From the NCBI GenBank assembly GCA_016929395.1, contig JAFGIX010000033.1, positions 1 to 52,244 of the forward strand: a DNA stretch of 52,244 bases, in the 5' to 3' direction. Made by a program: the position numbers and the translations under genes. The notes under the pieces were generated by a model. That model searched no databases. It worked only from the letters and a program-made list of their open reading frames with translations, and was not told where the DNA came from. The DNA is from Candidatus Zymogenus saltonus (GTDB lineage Bacteria; Desulfobacterota; Zymogenia; Zymogenales; Zymogenaceae). This document shows positions 33,265 to 43,322 of the stretch, in pieces (position 1 is the stretch's first letter; each line of letters opens with the position of its first letter).

Positions 33265-34836
33265 TTACTTTTTCTTTCTTTTCTTATTCAGCGATCCTCT
33301 GATTATACCAGAAATGCCGACCAGAAGGGGGAAAATAAAGGCGAGGGTTACGAGCTGGGCGAAGATGTCGCCGAACCTCGTGTAAAAGGTCAGCCGGTTT
33401 CCTATCTTCACCTTATCGGTCACGGCCGTTCTCTTGAAGATGGGAGTCTGGCTTTTTACCCTGCCTATGGTGTCGACAAAGGCTGACACCCCGGTGTTGG
33501 CGCACCGGACAAGCGGGATCCTTGTCTCTATCGCCCTGATTCGGGACATCGAAAAATGCTGGTAGGGGGCGCTGGTCTTCCCGAACCAGGCGTCGTTGGT
33601 AATGTTGATGAAGAGGACGGCGCCGTCTTTTGCATAATCTCTGGTCATGTAGGGAAAGATCGCCTCGTAACAGACGAGAGATCCCAAGCCGCCGAAGCCG
33701 GTCTCAAGGGGCTCTCTCTTCTCACCGGGGAGATAATCCCCAACGCCCTCGACTATCTTGTCAACGAAGAAGAAGAGCCGCTTTAAGGGCACGTATTCCG
33801 CAAAGGGGACGAGGTGGGTCTTGTCGTACTTGCCGACCAGTGAGCCTTCGGGATTCAGGAGATAGGCGCTGTTCTGGTATCTGTATTGTTCGCCGATGAT
33901 CTTGTAGTCGACGGTACCGAAGAATAGGTACGCCTCTGTAATCATCGCCAGCCCCTCCACCCTGGGGCGAAAGTATGGGTGGTCTTTGAAGAAGAAGGGG
34001 GTTGCCGTCTCCGACCAGACGATCAGGTCGGGATTTGATTTTTCGGTGGAGAGCGTCAATTCCTCGTAAATCGATACGGTCTCGTCCTGGTAGGCCGGGT
34101 TCCACTTTATGTCCTGGCGGATATTTCCTTGGATCAGGGAGACTGTTATCCCCGGTGCAGAAGATGCCCTTTTCGTCTCCCTGTTTATGGCGTAAAGGCC
34201 GTAGGCGATGAGGATTGCGACGAGGGAAGCCGAAACGGCGACCTCGGCCCAAGGAAATTTCTTCCTTGCCCCCACTATCTTCAAGAAGACGAGGTATACG
34301 GCGGCGTTGACAATAGCTATCGTGAAGGTTACGCCGAAGACGCCGGTGATATCCAAGACCTGTACGACGGGAAGAAAGGGAATCTGGGAGTGGCCGATGA
34401 AACACCAGGGGAATCCCGTGAAGAGTGTACCCCTGAGATACTCCAGGGCGGTTAAGGCTATAGGCACCGATACGATTTCGGAGGTGCCGAATCTCTCCCT
34501 CGTCCAAGAGACGAAGGCTGAAAAGACGCCGGCGTATATGGAGACGTAAAGCACCAGGAGTACTGTGATGAGAATTCCAAGGTATATCGGGACTCCGCCG
34601 TATCTGGAGGCGGGAAGGGCGGTCCAATAGAATACGCCGAGATTTGCGAACAGGCCGAAGACAAATCCCAATATCGAGGCCCTGTACGGCGAGTAGTCCT
34701 TTACGGCGAAGAGGAGGGGCACAAGGCAAATCCAGGCCAGAATCGAGATCGAGGGGGCGGGCAGAGACAGGAAAAAGAGGCAGCCCCCGAATCCGGCGAG
34801 GATAACGTCTTTTATCCACTTCGGCCTGTCTTCCAT
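33265..34836 (-). CDS. lnt: Apolipoprotein N-acyltransferase
   Basis: Lnt (about 523 residues from the chosen ATG) adds the third acyl chain to the N-terminal cysteine of lipoproteins in the inner membrane. About seven N-terminal helices (to about residue 225) are followed by the nitrilase-like domain. The Glu-Lys-Cys triad is in VWSETATPFF (Glu), KTHLVPFAEYVP (Lys) and LVCYEAIFP (Cys). I prefer ATG 34836, with GAAGG just upstream, to the longer frame (start 34953), whose extra 39 basic residues are not family-like. It lies upstream of prfB on the minus strand, in a phoH-pgpH-ybeY-lnt-prfB arrangement; CorC is absent. Confidence 0.93.
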   Translation of the reverse strand: MEDRPKWIKDVILAGFGGCLFFLSLPAPSISILAWICLVPLLFAVKDYSPYRASILGFVFGLFANLGVFYWTALPASRYGGVPIYLGILITVLLVLYVSIYAGVFSAFVSWTRERFGTSEIVSVPIALTALEYLRGTLFTGFPWCFIGHSQIPFLPVVQVLDITGVFGVTFTIAIVNAAVYLVFLKIVGARKKFPWAEVAVSASLVAILIAYGLYAINRETKRASSAPGITVSLIQGNIRQDIKWNPAYQDETVSIYEELTLSTEKSNPDLIVWSETATPFFFKDHPYFRPRVEGLAMITEAYLFFGTVDYKIIGEQYRYQNSAYLLNPEGSLVGKYDKTHLVPFAEYVPLKRLFFFVDKIVEGVGDYLPGEKREPLETGFGGLGSLVCYEAIFPYMTRDYAKDGAVLFINITNDAWFGKTSAPYQHFSMSRIRAIETRIPLVRCANTGVSAFVDTIGRVKSQTPIFKRTAVTDKVKIGNRLTFYTRFGDIFAQLVTLAFIFPLLVGISGIIRGSLNKKRKKK

Positions 34837-35086
34837 CTTTCCTTCAATTTTTACGCTTTTCTTAGCTTTCGGTTTCAAAATGAGCTTCTCCCTGACTCTA
34901 AATATAAAAACTGTTTTTTTGCGGGGTGAAACGATTACATAGCCGCTCGGCATGTTTTCAGCGAAGACAATATTTAGGCCTGCCCCCGATGTTTTGTCAA
35001 AGCTTTTTTGGCCGTTTAGACACCATCATTCCCTTTATGACATGAACCTGTCGTGTTGAATAACAACAGGGGTTAAAATGACCGTT

Positions 35087-35554
35087 TTATATATCGTGGA
35101 TACCTATCAAGGAGAGGAGCCTTGCCTCCTCCTTCAACATGAGCAATTCGTCTTCCGTCGACGCCCCCTCCCTTGGGTCGTGGACGTACCCCAGAAGGTG
35201 CAAAAGGCCGTGGACTGTGAGGATGATGATCTCCTCCGTGAGGCCCACCCCCCTTGTCTTCGCCTGACGTTCCGCCGTGTCTACGCTTACCACAATGTCT
35301 CCAAGGATATAAGGGGGGAGATCCTTTGTGCCTTCAGTTTGCGGCTCACCCTGCCCGAACGACAAGACGTTTGTAGCCCCTTTCCTGTTGAGATATCGCT
35401 CGTTTAAGGAAGATATTGTCTCGTCGTCCGTCAGGAGAATCGAAAGCTCGGCTTTATCTCTTCCCGTTTCTTCGAGGAGGGTTTGCACCTTCAACTCTAT
35501 TGCTTTTGTCTCCACCTTTTTTTGGTGCCTCTCGCTTTTTATTAGGACCGTCAA
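35087..35554 (-). CDS. ybeY: Endoribonuclease YbeY
   Basis: YbeY (155 residues) is a zinc-dependent RNase acting in 16S rRNA 3'-end maturation and ribosome quality control. The zinc motif is HGLLHLLGYVHD (near residue 115), with NVLSFGQGEP and AELSILLTDDETISSLN preceding it; length and N-terminus are standard. It starts with TTG at 35554, about 8 nt after GGAGGG, and therefore overlaps the 3' end of the 7TM-HD gene by 101 bp in another frame. It sits in the conserved phoH - HD hydrolase - ybeY cluster. Translation is probably coupled to the upstream gene. Confidence 0.93.
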   Translation of the reverse strand: MTVLIKSERHQKKVETKAIELKVQTLLEETGRDKAELSILLTDDETISSLNERYLNRKGATNVLSFGQGEPQTEGTKDLPPYILGDIVVSVDTAERQAKTRGVGLTEEIIILTVHGLLHLLGYVHDPREGASTEDELLMLKEEARLLSLIGIHDI

Positions 35555-37934
35555 ACTTCTCGCCCTCCATTTCCGCTTCTTCCCTTTCCCGGTCGATGAC
35601 CGGCTCGGGATAATCGATCCTCTGGTGAAAGATGCCGTTTAGCACCTGAATAAAGCTCCGGCCGATGGCGTCGAGGTCTTTTAGGGTAAGCTCGCACTGG
35701 TCGAGCTGGCCGTCGAGGAAGAGCCTCTCTATTATCGACTGGACCATAGCCGAGACCCTTGCAGGCTTCGGATCGGTAAGCACCTTTGATGCGGCCTCGA
35801 CGTTGTCGGCAAGGAGCACCAGCCCGGCCTCTCGGGTCTGCGGCTTCGGCCCAGGGTATCTGAAGCTCTTTTCGTCCACAGGATTGCCTTTCCCATCGTC
35901 CGACTCCACGGCTCTTTGATAAAAGTAGTTTATCAGGTGTGTTCCGTGGTGCTGCTGTATTACGTTGATGATCTCGTCTCCCAGCTTGTACTTTCTGGCG
36001 AGATCCACGCCGTCCTTCACGTGAGAGATCAAGATTAGACTGGACATATGAGGAGACAGCCTGTCGTGGGGATTGTTGTCAATAGTCGTGTTTTCGATGA
36101 AGTAGTTCGGCTTTTTTATCTTTCCAATGTCGTGGTAATATGCGCTAACCCTGGCGAGGAGGGGATTGGCATGGATCGCAGTTGCACCCGCCTCCGCGAG
36201 GTTTCCTACAATGATGCTGTGATGGTAGGTCCCCGGGGAGCGAATGACCATGTCCTTCAACAGGGGATGGTCGAGGTTGGAGAGCTCCACGAGCTTGATG
36301 TCCGTGGTGTATCCGAAGAGGAGCTCCACAAGGGGGGTAAACCCGAGGACAAGGACAGATGCGATTATAGCCCCGAAAAATCCGAAAAGACTGAAGGCCA
36401 GGGCGGAGAAGACGGTTCCAGGATTGGTGCTGATGCTGGAGAGCACATCGGTGTAAAGGAGCTTAATCTTGCTTACGTTGAGCAAAAAGATCAGCAGGAT
36501 GTTGACAAGCCCTACGACAAAACCCGCATATACGAGGGTGGAGCGCTGTTTTGTCTTCGCCACCAAGTGGGCCCCGAGCAGCGAACCGATAAAGAGATAC
36601 GACATGAATAGGACATCATCGCCCAATATTATGCCGGAGAATATGCTCGATATGATCGCATATATTATCGCCGACTCGGAGTTCAGGACTATCCTTACCA
36701 GCATGGCCCCGGCGATTACGGGGATGGCGAATTTGTATGCAGATTGCGGAATGCTTTCGTATCTGTCGCCAAGGGCGTCGGCCATGAACAATCCGAATTT
36801 TGTAATTATCAGAAATACCAGAATGGTAATGCAGTAGAATATCAAGTCTTTGTTTGACGACTTGAATTTGCTGATATTTTTCGATGCGAAGATGAAGGAT
36901 ACGTAGATCAGAATCGAGATGAGCGTGAGAATTCCAAGAAAAACAAGAAATAGGTTGTAATCCTTTTGGGATTCGGCGATTCCGTTTAAGATCGTCAGAT
37001 GATTCTTGTCTATTCGGTATCCGTCCTCGATTATCATCTGCCCCTTTTCGATCTTGATCGTTATTGGCTTTACGTTTTTCGCCGCAAGCTCTTTTCGCCT
37101 GTCTGTCTCGGTGAGATTATATGTAACGTTCGGCTTGATCAGGAGCTTTGATATCTCCATGGCTGGCTTGACGACCCTTATGGAGATGTCCGGAGACAAT
37201 GACTTGGCCCTGCTGTCTATGACGCCTCTCGCCGTCTCTATGTCGATTACCTTGTCGAGGTTCAGGAGGAGCGTCTCGTTCTTGGTCTGGCTGTTGATGA
37301 GGATGACCCCTTTTCGTCTCACCTCCGCAGATATGGTGTCGTACGATCCGGCTATATAGAGGCCCGAAAGGCTTTCGAGGAGCAGCTTCATACTGTTTTC
37401 AATCTGTTGTTTAAAATTCTGCTTTTTCAGCTCCTCGAAGGTGGTGTCCGGGAGCTTCACGTCGAGGAGGTCAAAAAACGCCCCGCGATTTTCGTCATAG
37501 ATGAGATTTCTCTCCTTTTCGTTTGTTCCCTTGGCCGATACCTCCCGCATCAGGTCAAAGGCCGATTCTATCCTGTCGAAGAGGGAGACAAGCGCGGTTC
37601 CATCGAGGTCAAATACTGATGGGATTGCGTTGACCGCCTCCGTACGCGCTCTCTCCGTGGTCTCCTTGTCCACAATAATGTAATCCTTCGAGGCCTTGAT
37701 GTCTTTGGGGGCGTAGTCGCCCACCTTGTATTCTATTGTCGGGAACCGGGTCTCGGGCGCCATAATCAGGGCCAGTATGATGACGAAGGCGACAAACAAC
37801 AGGATACGCTGGATTCTTGGATTCCTGTAGGTCTCGAGGTCTATGACATAGGCCAAGGGCCTCATGAATCTGACGGAGTTTAGTCCCTTCATCAAATCCC
37901 AGTAGGCGCCGCTTATTTTATCTAATATTTTCAT
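35454..37934 (-). CDS. 7TM-HD domain phosphohydrolase (PgpH-like)
   Basis: This is an 826-residue membrane phosphodiesterase. Its layout is: one transmembrane helix (about 45-62), a large extracytoplasmic 7TMR-HDED domain (to about 330), about seven helices (about 335-545), then a cytoplasmic HD domain with [36 protein letters not shown] and [10 protein letters not shown]. Family members such as Listeria PgpH hydrolyse c-di-AMP. The C-terminal ~60 residues are disordered and rich in Lys/Glu/Arg, and their last codons overlap ybeY. It overlaps phoH upstream by 17 bp. Whether this organism uses c-di-AMP is not shown in this window. Confidence 0.9.
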   Translation of the reverse strand: MKILDKISGAYWDLMKGLNSVRFMRPLAYVIDLETYRNPRIQRILLFVAFVIILALIMAPETRFPTIEYKVGDYAPKDIKASKDYIIVDKETTERARTEAVNAIPSVFDLDGTALVSLFDRIESAFDLMREVSAKGTNEKERNLIYDENRGAFFDLLDVKLPDTTFEELKKQNFKQQIENSMKLLLESLSGLYIAGSYDTISAEVRRKGVILINSQTKNETLLLNLDKVIDIETARGVIDSRAKSLSPDISIRVVKPAMEISKLLIKPNVTYNLTETDRRKELAAKNVKPITIKIEKGQMIIEDGYRIDKNHLTILNGIAESQKDYNLFLVFLGILTLISILIYVSFIFASKNISKFKSSNKDLIFYCITILVFLIITKFGLFMADALGDRYESIPQSAYKFAIPVIAGAMLVRIVLNSESAIIYAIISSIFSGIILGDDVLFMSYLFIGSLLGAHLVAKTKQRSTLVYAGFVVGLVNILLIFLLNVSKIKLLYTDVLSSISTNPGTVFSALAFSLFGFFGAIIASVLVLGFTPLVELLFGYTTDIKLVELSNLDHPLLKDMVIRSPGTYHHSIIVGNLAEAGATAIHANPLLARVSAYYHDIGKIKKPNYFIENTTIDNNPHDRLSPHMSSLILISHVKDGVDLARKYKLGDEIINVIQQHHGTHLINYFYQRAVESDDGKGNPVDEKSFRYPGPKPQTREAGLVLLADNVEAASKVLTDPKPARVSAMVQSIIERLFLDGQLDQCELTLKDLDAIGRSFIQVLNGIFHQRIDYPEPVIDREREEAEMEGEKFDGPNKKREAPKKGGDKSNRVEGANPPRRNGKR

Positions 37935-38898
37935 TTGATTCCAAGTCTTTGTCGAGCTTTTCGTAGGCCTTTATTATCTCCCTCACAAGCCGATGACGGA
38001 CTACGTCTTTCTCGTTGAAGTAACAAAAGTCGATCCCTTCGATGTCGCTTAATATCTTTTTTGCCTCCACGAGTCCCGAGATCTTTCCGGGGGGGAGGTC
38101 TATCTGGGTGATGTCACCCGTTATGACGGTCTTGGAGTTGAATCCGAGCCTTGTCAGAAACATCTTCATCTGCTCGCTGGTTGTGTTCTGGGCCTCGTCA
38201 AGCACTATGAACGAGTCATTCAAGGTTCTTCCCCTCATGAAGGCGAGGGGGGCGACCTCGATAATCCCCTTGTGAACGAGGCGCTGGGCCTGTTCGAAGT
38301 CCATCATGTCGTGCAGGGCATCGTAGAGGGGTCTCAGGTAGGGATTAATTTTTTCGTAGATGTCCCCGGGGAGAAAGCCCAGCTTCTCTCCGGCCTCCAC
38401 CGCGGGTCTCGTAAGTATTACCCTGTTGACTTTTCCCCTTGTTATAAGATCCATCGCCATTGCCATGGCGAGGTACGTTTTGCCCGTTCCGGCGGGGCCG
38501 ATTCCAAAGACAATATCAAACTGCCTTATGGAATCGATATACTTCTTTTGAGCAAGGCTCTTGGGCGTTATGCTCCTCTTTTTCGATGAGATATAGACCG
38601 TGTCGAGAAATATCTCCTTGAGGTTGACCTTTCTGTTTGCCTTGAGAATCCTCAGCGCAAAGTCGATGTCGGGCGAGTAGACCGGATACCCCTTCTTTAA
38701 AAGATCGTAAAGCTGAATGAGAAGATTCTCACTGATTTCCACCTCATCCTTATCCCCGGTTATGGTAACCGTTGCGCCCCGTGCCGATATCTTTGTGCCG
38801 GTGTCTTCTTCGATGATTGTAAGGTGGGAGTTGTGCTCGCCGAAGAGGCTGCGGACAAGATTGTTGTCTTCAAAATCAATTTTTGTGGTACTGTCCAA
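37918..38898 (-). CDS. PhoH-like ATPase
   Basis: This 326-residue PhoH-family protein has an N-terminal KH-like stretch ([20 protein letters not shown]) and a P-loop NTPase domain with Walker [19 protein letters not shown] (near residue 138), [19 protein letters not shown] (Walker B, about 220-238) and [13 protein letters not shown]. PhoH proteins act in RNA metabolism with YbeY; the conserved cluster phoH - 7TM-HD - ybeY is seen here. Its 3' end overlaps the next gene by 17 bp and its start is 2 bp after the DUF4388-like gene stop, so it is tightly packed in an operon. Confidence 0.93.
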   Translation of the reverse strand: MDSTTKIDFEDNNLVRSLFGEHNSHLTIIEEDTGTKISARGATVTITGDKDEVEISENLLIQLYDLLKKGYPVYSPDIDFALRILKANRKVNLKEIFLDTVYISSKKRSITPKSLAQKKYIDSIRQFDIVFGIGPAGTGKTYLAMAMAMDLITRGKVNRVILTRPAVEAGEKLGFLPGDIYEKINPYLRPLYDALHDMMDFEQAQRLVHKGIIEVAPLAFMRGRTLNDSFIVLDEAQNTTSEQMKMFLTRLGFNSKTVITGDITQIDLPPGKISGLVEAKKILSDIEGIDFCYFNEKDVVRHRLVREIIKAYEKLDKDLESNENIR

Positions 38899-38900
38899 GC

Positions 38901-40049
38901 TTATTCTCTAATATTTAGCTTATATTTTTTCCCAAGTGGCTGGTATTCAAATCTCTCGGCGACATCATCCCTTGTGTTGTTCAGATAACCGCTTCCCTTC
39001 AGCTCATTCAGATCATCGGGATAACGTCCATGTATCAAGTAGAAGGCAGAGAGGGCGGATTTTACGTTGGCCGTTTCCATTGACCGCTGTGAATTTTCAA
39101 AGTCGATCTTGCTTGCATTCGAGATGGTGAAGTTTGATACTATTCTCGGGTAAGAGACCGCAAGTATCAAAAAAAGGGAAAACACGATTCCTCCGAAAAC
39201 AACATAGAAAGATAGATTGGTGGTTTCTTTCTCGGAGGGTGTTGTTACCTTCTCCTCCTCAATTTCAAAAGCGATGTCTATCAGGGTCTTGTCCATCAGC
39301 GACGCCAGGGCCTTGGTCGTCTCAAATTCTCCGAACCTGCTGACGTTGATAAGGTCCCTGACGGTCATGGTTTCGTTCACGAGGTCAAAGACCTTCCTCT
39401 CTTCCGCCGACATGACCATTTTACCCTTTAAAGGCTTATCGTCCTCGTAGAAAAGGTCATCATTCGAGTCTTCGGAGTCCGTCGTCTTCCAGAATTTTAT
39501 TTCTTCCTCGGCCCCCGGCATCTTTTCAAAGACGAGGTTATAGGAATAAATCTTTTCCTTTATCTCCGGCCACTCGTCGGTCATCCTAAGGCTGTCCATT
39601 AGAAAATGCTCGGTGTTGATCAGCTCAAAGGCCCTTTTGTCGTAGTTTATAAGGCGCTGCTGGAAATTGTACGTCCCGCTCTTCAGGTTCAAAAGCTTGA
39701 AGATTGTCTCGTGGGTTTGAAGCTTAAGGACATGTCGCAGATCGTTAATGGTTATAATACCCGATTCGATGAGAATGTCCCCTAATTTCTTTAACGTCTC
39801 CTTCTGGATCTCAAGGGCGTTTCTCAGCTGTGACTTGCTCACCATTTTTGCCGTTAGAAGCATCTCGCCGAGAAATTCGTCGATGTGCTTCCGTTTTGAA
39901 TTTGCCGATATTATCATTCCGCTGTCAAAAAGGACCTCGATTTCCGTCCCCTTATCGATAATATTCAAAACGCCGCTCTTCTGCTGTTGGTATAAAAGCT
40001 GGAGGATGTCCACAACCGAGAAGTCCTTTATGTCACCATGGAGTGCCAC
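38901..40049 (-). CDS. DUF4388 (PATAN) membrane protein
   Basis: This 382-residue protein begins with a DUF4388/PATAN domain ([40 protein letters not shown]). It continues with a stretch like the N-terminal domain of GspE/MshE ATPases ([18 protein letters not shown], then [19 protein letters not shown]). A single transmembrane helix near residue 280 ([20 protein letters not shown]) separates it from a small C-terminal part (about residues 310-382). It lies just upstream of phoH in the same operon and downstream of a large TPR membrane protein. It resembles the window's other DUF4388 protein (18416-19387) only in the N-terminal domain. Exact role is unknown. Confidence 0.8.
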   Translation of the reverse strand: MALHGDIKDFSVVDILQLLYQQQKSGVLNIIDKGTEIEVLFDSGMIISANSKRKHIDEFLGEMLLTAKMVSKSQLRNALEIQKETLKKLGDILIESGIITINDLRHVLKLQTHETIFKLLNLKSGTYNFQQRLINYDKRAFELINTEHFLMDSLRMTDEWPEIKEKIYSYNLVFEKMPGAEEEIKFWKTTDSEDSNDDLFYEDDKPLKGKMVMSAEERKVFDLVNETMTVRDLINVSRFGEFETTKALASLMDKTLIDIAFEIEEEKVTTPSEKETTNLSFYVVFGGIVFSLFLILAVSYPRIVSNFTISNASKIDFENSQRSMETANVKSALSAFYLIHGRYPDDLNELKGSGYLNNTRDDVAERFEYQPLGKKYKLNIRE

Positions 40050-40066
40050 TTTATAAAGCTCCTTGT

Positions 40067-42049
40067 CTAAATAGTGGAGATTTCGGACTTAAAGAAATCA
40101 CGCTGTGCAATAATATATACGATGACTAAAAAGAACAAATAGACATATAGATTGTGTATCAGAGGAAATCCGAGTGATGATGCGGGATAGACGATTGTCC
40201 CGTTTATGGTAAAAATCTGAACGAGCAAAAATATGTAAAGCGTAAAAAAGATGAATCCCTTTGCGGTCTTGCCTCGATAGATGTTTCCAAATCCCGGAAT
40301 TAAAATATTTACAATCCTGATAATATAACTGCGGCGGGTGGTGACTCTGTCAACGGTCATCCTGAGTCTGGTCTTGGTTTTCGGGTCCACACCCTCGCGC
40401 CTGATGAAGAGGGAAAAGCACCTGTTACAGGCGTCTCTCTTTTCCATGTGGCTGTGGGATTTCAAGAAGAAGGGTTTCCCGCAGAATTTGCATGCCTTGG
40501 AAAATATGTATCTCTTATTAAGTGTGCCTATTACAAACAGGATAACGGCGGCCAGGATTCCAACCACGGGGGCGCTCCTCAGGGTAGTACCTTTCATCAT
40601 GTTCTTCCACAGTTTGTTTGCCAAATCCTTGTTGTCCGTGGAGTTTATCACCCGTTCCCAGAGGACCGAATCGGATATGTCTTCGTCCATGACGACCCTG
40701 TTGATCAGGGCCAGATAATCCGGCTCTATCGCACTTATGTCTATCTCGATTTCGGCAAATTTAGATATGCGATCATGAGAAAGCTCCAGGGCCTTCTCGT
40801 GGTACTTGTCCGCCTCGTCCTGATCGAACTTTATCATGTAGTACTTGAATAGATTGTAATTGGGCGCTACAAGGTTCGGGTTGTTTGATGTCGACTTCTT
40901 ATACAGCTCGAACGCTCCCTCGTAATCTTTTTGTATGAATTTTATGTTGCCGAGATTGTTCAGGGCCTCGGCATAATTTTCGTCTATGTCCAAGGTTTCA
41001 TTGTAGTAGTAGAGGGCGTCGCTCAGGTATCCGGTCTTCTTGTTCAGGAGCCCGAGGGTAAAGAGGGCGTACTTGTCCTCGAAGTTCTCTTCCACCCAGC
41101 TTTTGAGCTTCCTTTCGGCATCCCAGGTATACATGTCGTTTTTTATCTGGACTATCTCATCGGTGGCTTTTATGTGGGTGGAGAGCATCATCGTTGCGGT
41201 GTATTCGAGGGCCACGGGGGCGATAAGCAGAAAAATGTAAAAGACAACGGCGATCTTCTTTTCGGTGCCCGTATAATAAACGAAAAAGAATAAGTTTAAA
41301 AAGAAGAGGATCCATATAAAGCCGAGGTCAAGGGTGGAAATAAAGATCAGAAAAAGGAGGATCAACACGGAAAAAAGCATGGGATGTATCTCCCATCCCG
41401 ATTTTTCCTTGAGGTCGTTTGACAACAGCGGTATATACTTTGCCGCGAGGGTGACGGCAAACAGCATAAACAGTATAAGGATGAAAAACTCCAGACCGAT
41501 AAGGAGATTGCCAAGAAGCGCCGTATATGTGGCAATGTCGGATACGGCGTCCTGGACGCCCTTTACATAGTGATCTGTGATCTCAAACAACTTGTTTAAC
41601 GGATTGTGTCTCCAGAGAAACGAGGCCTTGTAGAAGTGTATCCTCGCAATATCCGGAGAGAGTCTGATGGACTCGTCGATCAATCTCAGGGCCGTTTTTA
41701 AATCAGCCTCGTTTTCCATCATCCTGGACAGCGTGAGGAGGGAGTAGGAGTAGTACGAGACGTTTTTGTCGCCGTAGTTCAGCTTGGTGTTGTACAGCTC
41801 GTCGAGAAAGTAAAAGGCGTCTATCTTGCTCCCCTCTGCCAGCGATGTGAGGAAGCGAAACCAATTCTGATCGTAGCCCTTGAACTCGTCCCTGATGAAA
41901 AAGAACGAGGGTGTGCCCAGGATGTCCAGGTCGCTGATCGTGGTTTTGCTTTCATCGGCGGCTAAAGAGGGGGTCAAGACGAAGATAAAAATAAAAAGAA
42001 AAATCGCCGATTTTGCCAATGGTCTAAAAAAGCCCACTGTCCTCTCCAA
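40067..42049 (-). CDS. Large TPR membrane protein with zinc-ribbon
   Basis: This 660-residue protein has a signal-like N-terminus (AIFLFIFIFVLTPSLA), TPR-like helices (about 60-150), membrane helices near 185-290, and further TPR units (about 315-420; LSDALYYYNETLDIDENYAE is the clearest). After another helix comes a cysteine cluster, CKFCGKPFFLKSHSHMEKRD then CNRC, that looks like a zinc ribbon. The C-terminus has GFGNIYRGKTAKG and three helices, resembling TM2-type ends. I recognise no named family. It heads the minus-strand operon that runs into phoH, pgpH and ybeY, divergent from mazG. The combination suggests a membrane scaffold, but its function is unknown. Confidence 0.75.
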   Translation of the reverse strand: MERTVGFFRPLAKSAIFLFIFIFVLTPSLAADESKTTISDLDILGTPSFFFIRDEFKGYDQNWFRFLTSLAEGSKIDAFYFLDELYNTKLNYGDKNVSYYSYSLLTLSRMMENEADLKTALRLIDESIRLSPDIARIHFYKASFLWRHNPLNKLFEITDHYVKGVQDAVSDIATYTALLGNLLIGLEFFILILFMLFAVTLAAKYIPLLSNDLKEKSGWEIHPMLFSVLILLFLIFISTLDLGFIWILFFLNLFFFVYYTGTEKKIAVVFYIFLLIAPVALEYTATMMLSTHIKATDEIVQIKNDMYTWDAERKLKSWVEENFEDKYALFTLGLLNKKTGYLSDALYYYNETLDIDENYAEALNNLGNIKFIQKDYEGAFELYKKSTSNNPNLVAPNYNLFKYYMIKFDQDEADKYHEKALELSHDRISKFAEIEIDISAIEPDYLALINRVVMDEDISDSVLWERVINSTDNKDLANKLWKNMMKGTTLRSAPVVGILAAVILFVIGTLNKRYIFSKACKFCGKPFFLKSHSHMEKRDACNRCFSLFIRREGVDPKTKTRLRMTVDRVTTRRSYIIRIVNILIPGFGNIYRGKTAKGFIFFTLYIFLLVQIFTINGTIVYPASSLGFPLIHNLYVYLFFLVIVYIIAQRDFFKSEISTI

Positions 42050-42174
42050 AAAAAATATATTTCATATTTGTATTAATCTATCATTAATTTTGTTGGAAAT
42101 CAAGTCATTATTTTTTACCTTGCCTTTTTCGATTATCTGTCCTATCTTAGTTGAGTTAGATTTCAGGGAGACAG

Positions 42175-42957
42175 ATGAATTTCTACGGACTGGTTGACCT
42201 GATGGCGAGGCTCAGGTCTCCCGAAGGGTGCGCCTGGGACAGGGCGCAGAAGATCGAAGACCTGAGGCCCTATATAATGGAGGAGGCGATGGAGCTCGTC
42301 TCCGCCATCGATTCGGGAGACGAGAAAAAGATCAGGGAGGAGCTGGGAGACCTCCTCTTCGAGATAATCTTCGTGACGAAAATCGAGGAGGAAAAAGGGT
42401 ATTTCAAAATCGATGACGTGATCTCCGCCATAGCCGAGAAGATGATCGAGCGACACCCCCACGTCTTCGGAGATGGCTTTGCTGACGGAAAAGCCCCCAC
42501 GAAGGAGGAGGTAAACAAGAGGTGGGAAGAAATCAAGGCCGAGAAGAGGGGAGGGGGGTCGGTCCTCGACGGCGTCTCCGAGGAGCTTCCCGCACTATTG
42601 ATCGCCGAAAAATACGGCAGGAGGGCGAGCGACGTCGGCTTTGATTGGGAGGATGTGCCGGGCGTTATCGAGAAGATCGAGGAGGAGATAGCCGAGCTCA
42701 AGGGGGCGAAGGCCGAGGGCAGCCAACCCGAGGTCGAGGAGGAAATGGGCGACCTCCTGTTTTCGGTCGTAAACCTCTGCCGGTTCCTCGGTGTCAACGC
42801 CGAGCTCGCCCTGAGGGGCGCAAACAAAAAGTTTTCCAAGCGCTTCAGGGAGGTCGAAAGCATCCTGAATACGAGGGGAGTTCCGGTCAGTGCGATGAAG
42901 GATATGTCAATCGACCAGCTGGAGGAGCTCTGGCGGGAGGCGAAGGATAAAGAGTAG
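42175..42957 (+). CDS. mazG: Nucleoside triphosphate pyrophosphohydrolase MazG
   Basis: This 260-residue all-alpha NTP pyrophosphatase hydrolyses (d)NTPs to monophosphates and removes aberrant nucleotides. Both MazG domains are seen: LRSPEGCAWDRAQKIEDLRP with EEAMELVSAID and EELGDLLFEIIFVTKIE in the first half (ExxE and ExxD metal ligands), and EEMGDLLFSVVNLCRFLG in the second. Length matches E. coli MazG (263). GGGAG lies upstream of the ATG. The gene is divergent from the TPR gene and is followed 34 bp later by a small membrane protein gene, with no MazEF toxin genes nearby. Confidence 0.95.
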   Translation: MNFYGLVDLMARLRSPEGCAWDRAQKIEDLRPYIMEEAMELVSAIDSGDEKKIREELGDLLFEIIFVTKIEEEKGYFKIDDVISAIAEKMIERHPHVFGDGFADGKAPTKEEVNKRWEEIKAEKRGGGSVLDGVSEELPALLIAEKYGRRASDVGFDWEDVPGVIEKIEEEIAELKGAKAEGSQPEVEEEMGDLLFSVVNLCRFLGVNAELALRGANKKFSKRFREVESILNTRGVPVSAMKDMSIDQLEELWREAKDKE

Positions 42958-42991
42958 ATGTTCAAATTACGGATAAATCCGGGAGATTGAA

Positions 42992-43318
42992 ATGAAAAGA
43001 AAATATATGTCGGCGTTGCTCTCCGGCCTACTCTACCCGGGGGCGGGCCAGATTGCAAATAAAGAATATCTAAAGGGGGGCTTTATCATCTTTTTGTGCA
43101 CGGCCCTCTTTGCCGCATTTATGTGTATCTTGATTATGGGCTACGTCTCGGCGTTCAGCGACAAGGAGATGTTTTACGGGACGGCGTTTGATTTTTTGTT
43201 GGAAGGATTGAAAAGAAGCGGGCAGCCGCTGCTTCTCTCCATCCTGGGGCTGGTCGTTGTTTGGGTCTATGCAATAGCCGATGCCCTGATCTTCGGAAGC
43301 GACGCGGACGAGGCTTGA
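42992..43318 (+). CDS. Small membrane protein, TM2-like
   Basis: This 108-residue protein has three or so hydrophobic helices and begins MKRKYMSALLSGLLYPGAGQ followed by IANKEYLKGG, a motif seen in TM2-type small membrane proteins. Its C-terminus SDADEA is acidic. A similar GFGNIYRGKTAKG motif occurs at the end of the large TPR protein (40067-42049). It is probably co-transcribed with mazG. Function is unknown. It converges with the pentapeptide-repeat gene after 4 bp. Confidence 0.75.
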   Translation: MKRKYMSALLSGLLYPGAGQIANKEYLKGGFIIFLCTALFAAFMCILIMGYVSAFSDKEMFYGTAFDFLLEGLKRSGQPLLLSILGLVVVWVYAIADALIFGSDADEA

Positions 43319-43322
43319 GGGC

